Of a stretch of DNA of 64,000 nucleotides, positions 24,986-35,679 are shown in pieces; within the stretch, counting starts at the first letter, position 1, and each line of letters begins with the position of its first letter. The DNA comes from Eleginops maclovinus (lineage: Eukaryota; Chordata; Actinopteri; Perciformes; Eleginopidae): assembly GCF_036324505.1 (NCBI RefSeq), contig NC_086368.1, positions 1,922,001-1,986,000 on the forward strand. The letters are read 5' to 3'. The notes beneath the pieces are model-generated. The model ran no database searches and was not told where the DNA came from. It worked only from the letters and a program-made list of their open reading frames with translations. The position numbers and the translations under genes are program-made.

Positions 24986-25684
24986 TAAATTAAAGATGTG
25001 CCTTGACTTTTAAAAAAACAGTCACCATTAGGAGAGGATCCTAGCCAAGGAACATCTGGATGTATTACAAAGCCACATGGCCAGTAGTTCAGGCTACTCA
25101 TCCTAATGTACTCTTGGATGGCCACGAGCTCCAATGCCAGCCCCCTTTTCATTAAAGCTGTCTGAACCCCACCTTTCCTAATTCTTTCTGCTAGGTTCTC
25201 AGCAGAACTGTGCCCTTTCACATGGCACACCTCCCTGAAATGAGAGGAAGTGAGCCTCGGCTTCCTGACTTGGTGCCACTCCACACTGTAACTCTGGTCC
25301 CTTGTGGCCATCTCTATCTTCCTTGCCATATCCAAGGTAATGGCAAGCGAAATTAACTGGAGATGCTGTTAATAATTGCACACAAAATGACAGGTGGAGG
25401 GATCCAGCCTATAGCCATCTAGTGGCAGAGGTGGTGGAGCGGGGGCATCTAGGTGACAGACTACTACCCCGACTAATTGGCACTGGATGCTGGTAAGATA
25501 TGGGGCTACCTTCCTGGACTGCTCCAAAGGCAGAATCAACAAGGGGAACATCTATTGCCATTGTAGTGATCAGTGGAGCAATGTCTGCTGTGAAGTTGAT
25601 GTAAGCCTCAGCAACTTTCAGGATATCTGGGTCCGGCAAGTCCCCCCGCACTGCTTTGTAGCGCTTACTCCTTTGAAAGAAAAA

Positions 25685-26123
25685 TGTCATGATCCTTGTT
25701 TCGTGTCTGTCATGTCTTTGTGTCGTGTGTTTTATTTTGAAATGTTTTCCCCTCTTCTTTCATGTTAAGCTTCACTTCCTGTCTGCGTTTCCCTCCTGTG
25801 CCTGATTGTGTCATTGTGTTCACCTGTTGCCCCTGTGTTTCTCCTCCCCCTTCCAGCTGTCTCTCGTCTTGTGATTACCCTTGTGTATTTAGTCCCTGTT
25901 TCCCTTTTGTCTGTTGTTCGGTCGTCGTCATTTCTTCTTGTCCAAGATACCTGCCTGTTCCTGTCACCCTTCATGTCTGGAGCTAAGTGTTTTTCATGTC
26001 CTGTGTTCCCCTTGCTTCGTGTTTTCATCAACAGCTTTTGAATAAAGCTCGCTTTTTGTTTTTGACCCTTACCTGCTTCCCCTGGAATTACTGCACTTGG
26101 GTCCTGTTTCCCCAACCCTGACA
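25685..26123 (+). mobile_element. Probable solo LTR (439 bp)
   Basis: It starts TGTCATGATCC and ends CCAACCCTGACA, giving 5-bp inverted TGTCA/TGACA ends. An AATAAA signal lies at 26041-26046. It sits inside an intron of the SWIM/YqaJ gene, right beside the acceptor at 25671. Flanks are A-rich and no clean 4-6 bp target duplication can be read. No internal retroviral region is present. It reads in the sense direction of ptprg, so its polyadenylation signal could act on that transcript. Confidence 0.6.
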
Positions 26124-26907
26124 AAACGTTGTATTATAATTATGAGTTGGGGAAACGTTCAGAGAAAGAATAATACACTCAACAAAACAAAAAGACATGA
26201 AGGTAGATATTACCTTAGACCATCAGCAACTGTGTACTGCCTGGGTTTTGGCTTTGTTGAAATGATGACCATGTCACTCACTCTGCCTGGTTTCACACCC
26301 TATTAAGTACACAAAGAACAATAACAATAGTAATATTAATTAAAACATGTTTAATGGGATCACAGTAAAGAAAATGTTATCAATTTGTGATTAAGTGCTT
26401 ACCATAGTTCTTGGTTTATGCCATTGTTGCTCTGTTTCTGTGCAGCTTGGGACGGGGGCAACCACCTTAAGTCTCAGGGTTGAGTAGTGCGCAGTTTGAA
26501 AAAGTAGTGCAACATTGTGATTGCAGAGGACTCTTCCAACAACACAGCTGCATTCGGCAACAGCGATTTGCACAGGCAAGCTGTTCTCAAAAGTCATCTA
26601 TTAATGAAAACACAATTACTTCTATGTCACATTGAAGTCATTATGTCACTACTATAATAGAACACCAAACATGAGAAAGATGAGAGGAGGCTATCTGCTT
26701 GTATTACTATATAATACATTATTATGTTATGTGCGTGTCATTTTTAATGAGCAACATGCAGGTCTGTCGTTGTGTATTTAAAGCATGGTGTCACAAGTTG
26801 ACAAGAACACTAAGTTTCTGCGATCTTTGCTTTACTATAAGACAATATAATTGTTTCATTATTAGTATGTGTATATATTATATATGTCATTTAATGGAAG
26901 TATATAT

Positions 26908-26994
26908 AGTCAGAGTATTTGAAACTGAGCATACCCGCTATCTGCTTGAACAGTAAGCAGATAGCGGGTATGCTCAGTTTCAAATACTCTGACT
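26908..26994. repeat. Perfect 40-bp inverted repeat, 7-nt loop
   Basis: 26908-26947 is the exact reverse complement of 26955-26994; the loop is GAACAGT. The arms include the GC-richer block GCATACCCGCTATCTGC. There are no mismatches, unlike the surrounding decayed element, so the inversion is recent, selected or an assembly product. The hairpin would be transcribed in either direction. Confidence 0.95.
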
Positions 26995-27957
26995 TGACAT
27001 TCAAGCAAATAAGCCGGTCTCACAAATCTCTTAAATGACTTTCAAGTATCATAACAGTGTAACAGTGTTAGTAAAACATTGAACAGGTTAGTATAGCCTA
27101 GATTCAGGGCACACAATCAGCTCTTACCACACACTGCCTTATGTACCTGACCATGGATAGGCTTAAACTTATAGCACATGAACTTATACTCCAAAGAACA
27201 GGAGCAATAACAATCAGTTTCTGGGGTGTTGATGAAAGCTAAGTTGAGGTTTGCCAGCTAACTAGCTAGACTTATTTTTCTATTCTATATCCACATCATC
27301 AACTCGAGCCACATAAAAAACCCAGAACCTGACTTGAAACGATAGTTAAACAGCAGTTGAACTTGAACAGATAGTTTTTTTCTCTCCCTACTCGGAGGCC
27401 GTGGGGCTTCTAATTCTTCCTCATAGACCTATGACAGATTGCCCTGATGCTCACTCTCCCTGTTTGATCTTTGTTGAAACTGTGGGAATTCAACATCATT
27501 AAACACACACACAACATCATTCATGTTATGTTGCAAAAAAGTAATCGTATATCTTTCAAACACTGTACAGCCGATCGAAGAGCCAGCATGGTAGTAAATA
27601 GTAAATATCTATGGCTATTTTGAACGCTAACGTAATCTAACCTACAGTGGCCTCTATTAGCTAGCATGGCTACCTTAATGTTGTGTGATTAAGTTACAAC
27701 GTACCTTCATAGTTGACGATGTAACTCAACGGGTACATTTTGTACCCCTTCTCCCACTTACTTCTGGGGGCAGAGCTCCCTTTCTGGACCAGACGATGGA
27801 CAACTGTGATGGAAATAGTAGGCAGGTCCTGTAGGCATCTAGTATAAAAAGTCGCCATAACTAGTAGTAGCGTAATCAGACCGGAAGCTTACCACAACAC
27901 ACTCCGGGGCGGAAGTAGCACCTTTGTAGAACCCTGCACCGAGCCTATAATAACTGG

Positions 27958-28824
<867 letters not shown>

Positions 28825-29240
28825 GGATCATAGTGTGTTGGAAAAGAGGAGGTGGGGGAGTATACTGAGTGACATGTCTCCATATCAATGGCAATAGGAA
28901 CCTATCGAATATTTAAATGAATTGCAATATTTGCCTGTTTTTAGTACAGTAAGTAACTGGATGCTTGCTCTGACCATCATGTTTCTATCATACTGAATGA
29001 AAAAAGTTTGTTCCTTTGCATTATCAGTGAATTTATTTGTAGATGTGTTTTACAGTCCGTAATCAATTACCACAAACAGGCTTTGGGCCAAGACTTCCAA
29101 TTCTGTGCCCTGGTCATTTCCCCTGTCTGATTAGCATATTTTGACTTTAGTTTGAGTTGAAAGACAAAGTCTAAGAAATAATATTGGATGATATATAATC
29201 AGAACATGTATGATAGACTACTTTTTCTCTATCACCAGTG

Positions 29241-29286
<46 letters not shown>

Positions 29287-30062
29287 TTGTGAAATGTTCC
29301 CTTATGCCACTGACGCTAGCCGTTCAGGTCTAATTGGACCGTTTTGGGGACTGGTCCTGATTGTCCCCCTTTCATCCTGAATCTCTTGAGGGGCTCTCTG
29401 TTATCTTCTTCATTTTCGAACTTATTCCATAACACTAAAGAACAACTATAGTTAAAGCAAAACCACAACTGCCACAAATGCTTTTAGAGTGTCCTTTTTT
29501 TGTTAGAGCAGATAGTGTTGAGGAGGACCCTTGTGATTTCCTGTACTCAAACAGTGGGTCTGCTGCAGCTGAATCCAATCGAGCAGTCGGAGCCTTCTGA
29601 GTCTGCATCAAGCCAATCAAACACCCTCCTCCTCTTCTTCTCTTTCTTTGTTTGGTCTCTTGGGTGTCGCCGGAGCTGGCTGGCTCACCGCCTTGAGAGA
29701 TTTGCTTTCTGTTGTTGCTGACCCCAGGTCAGGCTTAAGGCTGGGGGGGTCAGAGGTGTGCAAGAGAGGGATTTGCTTCAACTTCCCCTTTGGCTGCATG
29801 TTTGTTGACTTGTTGTTTGTCTCCTCCACTTGCTCTGAAGCCAAAGGCTTACTCTGCACTTGAAGTTCAACTTGTTTTTTTTCTCGTACTCGCTGCTTTT
29901 TTTCAAAGCAAGATTGAAGAGTGTGTTTGTGTAAACTCATATGATGCAATGCCGGGTGCAGGAATAGAAGCCCCCATGCATCATGGATTTACTGTGTGAG
30001 TTTGTGTTTTCATCGTATTAACCAGCCGTAGGTGTGGTTTACCCATCCTACAACACACCATA
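28825..30062. other. Intronic DNA with short CA array
   Basis: A CA array of about 43 bp lies at 29243-29285. A low-complexity, Glu/Lys-type open frame (29617-29949, -) has no recognised domain and is treated as chance. Confidence 0.45.
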
Positions 30063-30186
<124 letters not shown>

Positions 30187-30477
30187 TCTCTTCACACACG
30201 GACACACTCCTGCATAAACATCGACACACAGAACAAAATCTAGTCACGTCGTCTGATTTTCAGACACAAAGGTTGCTCAATTAGTGTGAGCTATTTGTCA
30301 GTCTGTGAGTGTCTGTGAGTACGTGTGTGTGCGTGTGTGTGTGTGCGCGCGTGTGTGTGTGCGTGCGTGTGCATTTGAGCACATGCACTAGTGGGAGACA
30401 GCAGCCAGATTCATTCATCAATCATGCTGTAACCAGTCTTTGTTTATTTGCATTAAGCAGACTTACTGGAGGAAGAG

Positions 30478-30481
<4 letters not shown>

Positions 30482-30554
<73 letters not shown>
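30482..30554. repeat. (TC)n microsatellite
   Basis: 73 bp of uninterrupted CT dinucleotide, a polypyrimidine tract able to form triplex (H-DNA) in principle. Confidence 0.97.
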
Positions 30555-30559
<5 letters not shown>

Positions 30560-32820
30560 CTGTCCATCTCTCTGCATGTTTCCTTTTCTTTTTCATGTAT
30601 TGCTGTACTAGAACCAGTTTTTGTCTTTTAAGTAATCTTTTATTACTAACACTTTTCCTTCATATAGCTCTGACAATATATATTTCACTTTGTTTCAATG
30701 TGTGTTTGAAAGGGTTTTTGATTTGATAGCCTATGATAAAAGTCCTACATTATGTTGTGTGATAATACTGAATGTCTACTTTATGAATTGTTAAATAAGC
30801 TCACCTTTTGATTTATCTTCACCTGGTATTTATTTGTGATTTGGATGTTTCATTTTGATCAAGAACAACACTGATACCTGCAAAAGCAGTGCAGGCAGAA
30901 TCAGACCAGTCAGGCTCTGGCAGGTGTATATGATATTATTAGAGTGTGGCCATCTTCCTCAGAAACATTCTGTACCCAACATGTCTAGAGGCCAGCTTAC
31001 GCGTCGCTCTCTGAAGCTGCCCGTCAGAACACGAATATCGCCCATGTAGCAGAAACACGAACTGAGACTGAATCACAAAGGCAGGGAGGCTGAGATACCA
31101 AGAACACATGTCATTATTCCCCGGCTCCTCCTGGCCACACGTCAAAGTGTCCCTAGGCCCCACAAGGCTCCTGATGGCCGCTTGTTTTGTGTGTGTGTGT
31201 TTGGAATGAAAGACAGGCTTGGGGTAAAATCGCAACATAAAAATGCAGCCCTTTATCGACTCCCTGTGTAAATGCTAAGGCAAGAGAGAACCCTGGAGCT
31301 GTATGGAATCCATCTGTATCTCTGCCACTGGCCCTGAATGGCCAACTATTGGTATTTCTCTCTCCTGACTGATGCTAATGGCTATTTACATTTGCTTCGG
31401 CAGCACTCTGACAAAACTGAGTTTGATTACACGTTTGGACGGAAGATTTACCCTCGGTTTAAGCTGTCGTGACGCAGAGATGATCCCAATAATCCCAGAG
31501 TCCATTGGGACAAATGAAACTGACGCGCTGCTAATGCGTCCCGCTGGAATCATATTTATATCTGAAATCTGTTTTTTGTTCCGCGTCTTTTCTTTTAGTG
31601 TCAAAGGGATGAGTGGATGGGTTTAAGTATATAATTTACTCCCCAAGTCATTCATCCTGCGTTTATTGATTCCATCTCAAATTTAACTTTCAGATTGGCA
31701 CTGACTCCATTAGAAAGTAATAACCGGCTGGGTCAATAAGTGGGAGCTGTACCAGTAATGTGTAGATTGAAAGTAGGTTTATTGGAATGCACCATTAAGC
31801 GCTGGCAGGATTGTGGGATGGAGGGATGTGGGGGGGGGGGGTTGGACATCTATCATCCTGTCCCTTGTTCAGTCAACGGTGATGGGAACAGAATAGGGGA
31901 CAAAGCACTCCTCCAGTAAATTCATCATCTCCTCATTTTTATCTCTCCCTTAACAGCGAGTCTCAAAGGGGAGAGGGGTCAGGCGGTGTGCACGAGAGAG
32001 TGTGTGGAGTGTACCTATGGTGAAATATTGCCCCCCTCCCCTGTCAGTCTGACCCAATCAGGGATGAGATGATATTCTCCTTCTCCCCAATCCACTACAG
32101 ACAGGGAGACTGAGATATGGAGCTGATGTTTGAGGGTGAGCCGTTTATATATGTTTATAGCTGTGGGGGGAGGGAGGGGGGGGGGGGGTGCGGTTCAAGG
32201 AGCCAAATGAAGATAGAAAATGGAGGTGAACCTTATGATATTCAAATAAAGTCAAGGTGAGTCTTTTATAACATAATGGGCCTCCTCTTCCACAGTCTGT
32301 GGCCATATTGAACATTATGCTAATAGCTGGGGTCTGACGCTCAGTAAATGTTTTCTCATGGAAGACCAAGTGAAGCAGTTTGCCATGTCCCCCCCCTTCG
32401 ATTGAAAAACACTGGAACTTGTTCTGTTCAAACTACATGCAGTTGTATTTGCTTTTTACGCTACCTGAAAGGCAAGCTGGGTTTCTCTGTTGGAGAGCAT
32501 CAAGTCTAGATTCCTGCTACTGTAGTGTATTGGTATTTTATTAAACATTCTAACTCATCTAGAACATTTCATATTGTGTATTCTTAGTGATATGTTTCTT
32601 TCTGTAGATGTGGATATATTTGCTGTTGATGTCTATGAGCTTTAGCTACAAACGGACACCGAGCTCACCTTGAGTGTCCTTTTTGCCAGCCGAGCCAAAC
32701 AGTTGAATACCTTGTGGTGTCTTGCACGCGGCCAGCAGACCTATTTGGGCTACTGAAAGGATAGTTGGAAGGGTTAGGGGAAAATTTTTCAGTTCCACTT
32801 TTTGTATATGGGCCCAAATA
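30555..32820. other. Intronic DNA, no gene seen
   Basis: Homopurine G runs at about 31830-31840 and 32163-32188. The segment 31360-31610 is balanced in composition and lacks simple repeats; it reads like possible conserved non-coding DNA (AGCTGTCGTGACGCAGAGAT), without proof. The final TA (32819-32820) is the left Tc1 target duplication. Confidence 0.4.
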
Positions 32821-33135
32821 CAGTGGGGCAAAAAAGTATTTAGTCAGACACCAATTGTGCAAGTTCTCCCATTTAAAAAGATGAGAGAGGCCTGTCATTT
32901 TCATCATAGGTATACCTCAACTATGAGAGACAGAATGAGAAAAAAAAATCCAGGAAATCACATTGTAGGATTTTTAATGAATTAATTGGTAAATTCCTCG
33001 GTAAAATAAGTATTTGGTCACCAACAAACAAGCAAGATTTCTGGCTCTCACAGACCTGTAACTTCTTCTTTAAGTGGCTCCTCTGTCCTCCACTCGTTAC
33101 CTGTATTAATGGCACCTTTTTGAACTCGTTATCAG

Positions 33136-33143
33136 TATAAAAG
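33136..33143 (+). promoter_or_regulatory. TATA-like box upstream of Tc1 transposase
   Basis: TATAAAAG lies 43 bp before the transposase ATG, inside the element. The second Tc1 copy has the same sequence at 39207-39214. Position suggests a basal promoter; activity is inferred only. Confidence 0.5.
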
Positions 33144-33186
33144 ACACCTGTCCACAACCTCAAACAGTCATACTCCAAACTCCACT

Positions 33187-34209
33187 ATGGCCAAGACCAA
33201 AGAGCTGTCAAAGGAGACCAGAGACAAAATTGTAGACCTGCACCAGGCTGGGAAAACTGAATCTGCAATAGGTAAGCAGCTTGGTGTGAAGAAATCAACT
33301 GTGGGAGCAATTATTAGAAAATGGAACACATACAAGACCACTGCTAATCTCCCTCCATCTGGGACTCCACGCAAGATCTCACCCCGTGGGGTCAAAATGA
33401 TCACAAGAACGGTGAGCAAAAATCCCAGAACCACACGGGGGGACCTAGTGAATGACCTGCAGAGAGCTGGGACCAAAGTAACAGAGGCTACCATCAGTAA
33501 CACACTACGCCGCCAGGGACTTAAATCCTGCAGTTCCAAACGTGTCCCCCTGCTTAAGCCAGTACATGTCCAGGCCCGTCTGAAGTTTGCTAGAGGGCAT
33601 TTGGATGATCCAGAAGAGGATTGGGAGAATGTCATATGGTCAGATGAAACCAAAATAGAACTTTTTGGTAAAAACTCAAGTCGTCGTGTTTGGAGGAGAA
33701 AGAATGCAGAGTTGCATCCAAAGAACACCATACCTACTGTGAAGCATGGGGGTGGAAACATCATGCTTTGGGGCTGTTTTTCTGCAAAGGGACCAGGACG
33801 ACTGATCCGTGTAAAGGAAAGAATGAATGGGGCCATGTATCGTGAGATTTTGAGTGAAAACCTCCTTCCATCAGCAAGGGCACTGAAGATGAAGCGTGGC
33901 TGGGTCTTTCAGCATGACAATGATCCCAAACACACCGCCAGGGCAACGAAGGAGTGGCTTCATAAGAAGCATTTCAAGGTCCTGGAGTGGCCTAGCCAGT
34001 CTCCAGATCTCAACCCCATAGAAAATCTTTGGAGGGAGTTGAAAGTCCGTGTTGCCCAGCGACAGCCCCAAAACATCACTGCTTTAGAGGAGATCTGCAT
34101 GGAGGATTGGGCCAAAATACCAGCAACAGTGTGTGAAAACCTTGTGAAGACTTACAGAAAACATTTGACCTCTGTCATTGCCAACAAAGGGTATATAACA
34201 AAGTATTGA
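33187..34209 (+). CDS. Tc1-family DDE transposase, full length
   Basis: A 340-residue protein that would bind the element's inverted repeats and cut and paste it into TA sites in the nucleus. Residues 1-60 form the first helix-turn-helix ([20 protein letters not shown]), followed by a GRPR-like linker, here SGTPRK (59-63 region), and a second HTH (about 70-125). The catalytic DDE domain has D153 in WSDETK, D244 in FQHDNDPKH and E279 in LNPIENLW. That is a DD34E spacing with the same numbering as Sleeping Beauty, also 340 residues. A glycine-rich box, [13 protein letters not shown], lies at 187-199. The ATG was chosen because it follows the TATA-like box and starts the conserved [10 protein letters not shown]. 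No stop or frameshift is visible. Open frames on the other strand over this gene are shadows. Activity is plausible but untested; substitutions such as P57 and T60 in the linker differ from the second copy. Confidence 0.95.
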   Translation: MAKTKELSKETRDKIVDLHQAGKTESAIGKQLGVKKSTVGAIIRKWNTYKTTANLPPSGTPRKISPRGVKMITRTVSKNPRTTRGDLVNDLQRAGTKVTEATISNTLRRQGLKSCSSKRVPLLKPVHVQARLKFARGHLDDPEEDWENVIWSDETKIELFGKNSSRRVWRRKNAELHPKNTIPTVKHGGGNIMLWGCFSAKGPGRLIRVKERMNGAMYREILSENLLPSARALKMKRGWVFQHDNDPKHTARATKEWLHKKHFKVLEWPSQSPDLNPIENLWRELKVRVAQRQPQNITALEEICMEDWAKIPATVCENLVKTYRKHLTSVIANKGYITKY

Positions 34210-34717
34210 GATGAACTTTTGTTATTGACCAAATACTTATTTTCCACAATCATTTGAAATTAATTCATTAAAAATCCTACAATGTGATTTCCTGGATTTA
34301 TTTTCTCATTCTGTCTCTCATAGTTGAAGTATACCTATGATAAAAATTACAGGCCTCTCTCATCTTTTTAAATGGGAGAACTTGCACAATTGGTGGCTGA
34401 CTAAATACTTTTTTGCCCCACTGTATGTGGCAAAAAGAGGATTAACTCTCATTCTATTTGTGTTTTTGTAACTGCTAAACTAGCAACTTCTGCCCCTTTT
34501 CCACCCAACCGGATCCGGTTCAAGATCCGATCTTTTGCTTTTCAGGCGCTTTTCTGGTTCTAGCCCTGTAGCACCCCTTGTGTTTCCACCGCTCAGAGGC
34601 CGAGTGGAGCTCAAGTGGAGCTGAGTCATTGCGTCATGACGTAACCGTTTACGTGCCCTCTGACTGATTCATATTCACTGTCTGACTGTCACACGAGCAG
34701 CTGATGCATACCCCATA

Positions 34718-34734
34718 CTAACCCTAACCCTAAC

Positions 34735-34759
<25 letters not shown>
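34718..34759. repeat. Short CCCTAA run joined to poly-C tract
   Basis: Three CCCTAA-type units followed directly by a C homopolymer of about 22 bp. The telomere motif is too short to claim an interstitial telomere; the C tract is a likely replication and assembly trouble spot. Confidence 0.85.
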
Positions 34760-34765
<6 letters not shown>

Positions 34766-34867
34766 TAAGTGAATGTGTTTCAGTCTGAACTGATGCTGTT
34801 TGGCATCACAACGCTGTAATGAAAGTGTCTCTGGCATTAGACAGGTGATGTTAGCATAGCCAGCATC

Positions 34868-34902
34868 GGCTCCGGCTCCTCCGGCTCCGGCTCCGGCTCC
34901 GG
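34868..34902. repeat. GGCTCC hexanucleotide repeat
   Basis: About five to six imperfect GGCTCC units. Confidence 0.85.
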
Positions 34903-35439
34903 GTTGGCAGAAAAACGGCATTGGAGAACATTGGAGTGGTTCAAAGACTATTTATATTTTTTTGTGCGTCATTAATGAATTGATGAATTTCTAATATTTT
35001 ATTTAAAATGACTTAAATAAATGTTGTATTAGAAGTCCAAGTCTACATCTGTCTGTCTGTCTATATGTCTATCCTAGACTGTAACCCATAGTTTTCTGAA
35101 GAGCTATTGTGAAAGCCAGCTAATCCAAAGACAGATGGATCTTCAGCAGGGGTGGCTAGCGGTTTGAGGGCACCCACTTGCTTTTAAAGCTTTGAAAGTT
35201 TGATTCTGAAGACGAACCCTCTTTAGAAGTCAGCCTTAACTGGGCGTTCAAGACACTTCAGTATTTGGCATTTCCACTTTGGCTTAATTGTTTTGCACCA
35301 GGGATTGCTGCTTGATTTCCACTAATTGACCCTTCAGTATAAGCTCCTCCAAGAATGGAATGTTTGGCTTGATTGTCGCGCTTTAAACTCCTTCCAATGC
35401 TGCTGAATGCCCTATCTCCAACAGTTCGGAGGCGAGAGC

Positions 35440-35679
35440 AGGGAATGGACACCGGCCCGTGTCCGAGGACCAAAGACTCCGAGAAGGAGTGTAGCAGTGG
35501 AGGAGGTCCTTAAAGTACTAGGGGGCGAGGGCATGGAGAGACTTGTACGTGGAGGGAGGGGGGGGATGTACTGCAAGGGCTTGGTGAAGGTGAGATCCTT
35601 GGCGGCAGATTTCTGGACAACCCCATACAGGAACCTTTTACAATAGTCCAGGCGGGGCTGATGAAGGCGTGTATTAGTG
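35440..35679. repeat. Old interspersed repeat fragment (host of hAT insertion)
   Basis: Contains phrases I associate with a common fish interspersed repeat (GCAGATTTCTGGAC, TACAATAGTCCAGGCGGG, TGATGAAGGCGTGTATTAG). It continues beyond the hAT element as TATTAGGGTTTCAATGATAG at 37941. The family name is not certain. The match on both sides shows the hAT element split this repeat. Confidence 0.55.

Larger units (their letters stand above)
24943..27858 (-). pseudogene. Spliced SWIM zinc finger / YqaJ-type nuclease gene, broken
   Basis: A candidate first exon at 27858-27705 starts MATFYTRCLQDLPT and ends at a GTACGT donor. Exon 26597-26403 carries a SWIM zinc finger, AECSCVVGRVLCNHN (C-x-C-x6-C-x-H). 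It is followed by exon 26299-26214 and an exon starting at 25670; acceptor, donor and phase agree at both junctions. The last exon contains a YqaJ (lambda-exonuclease fold) domain: RKPRLTSSHFREVCH, then LALELVAIQEY and PWLGSSPNG. The usual catalytic Asp of the SPDG motif appears as Asn, and the downstream E-x-K motif is lost where the gene meets the transposase remnant. A frameshift near 25430-25500 and a TAA near 25370 further break it. The exon(s) between 27705 and 26597 could not be fixed. Its role in transposition is unknown. Confidence 0.72.
24481..27957. mobile_element. Decayed two-gene DNA transposon (ISL2EU-like)
   Basis: The ends show imperfect inverted similarity: left TGTATAATAGGCTACGTGCA and inverted right GTTATTATAGGCTCGGTGCA. 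GAGTGTGT and TTCCGGTC motifs follow in the same order on both sides. The element encodes a DDE_4-type transposase tail on + (24635-24985) and a spliced SWIM/YqaJ-nuclease gene on - (24943-27858); the genes converge. Pairing an IS5/PIF-like transposase with a YqaJ protein is a feature I associate with the ISL2EU group; that label is from memory. Later events are an LTR (25685-26123) and a 40-bp hairpin (26908-26994) within introns. Confidence 0.65.
32821..34423 (+). mobile_element. Tc1-like transposon, apparently intact
   Basis: 1603 bp, flanked by TA on both sides (32819-32820, 34424-34425). The ends are CAGTGGGGCAAAAAAGTATT and its inverse, within long inverted repeats of about 200 bp. Each end carries two transposase-site-like direct repeats: outer AAGTATTTAGTCAG (from 32835) and inner AAGTATTTGGTCA (33008-33020). 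The right end holds the same pair inverted near 34226 and 34397. This IR/DR layout is known from Sleeping Beauty-type Tc1 elements. The two ends differ at only a few positions, and the transposase gene between them is uninterrupted. Confidence 0.96.
34426..35439. other. Intronic DNA with short repeats
   Basis: Apart from the telomere-like/poly-C and GGCTCC repeats listed separately, no exon or transposon was recognised. Confidence 0.45.

Noticed and set aside
33168..33836. 222-codon antisense frame over the Tc1 transposase
   Set aside because: It lies opposite a conserved transposase with a complete catalytic triad; the same shadow recurs over the second copy.
34718..34736. Interstitial telomere
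   Set aside because: Only three CCCTAA-type units, which can arise by chance next to a C-rich tract.
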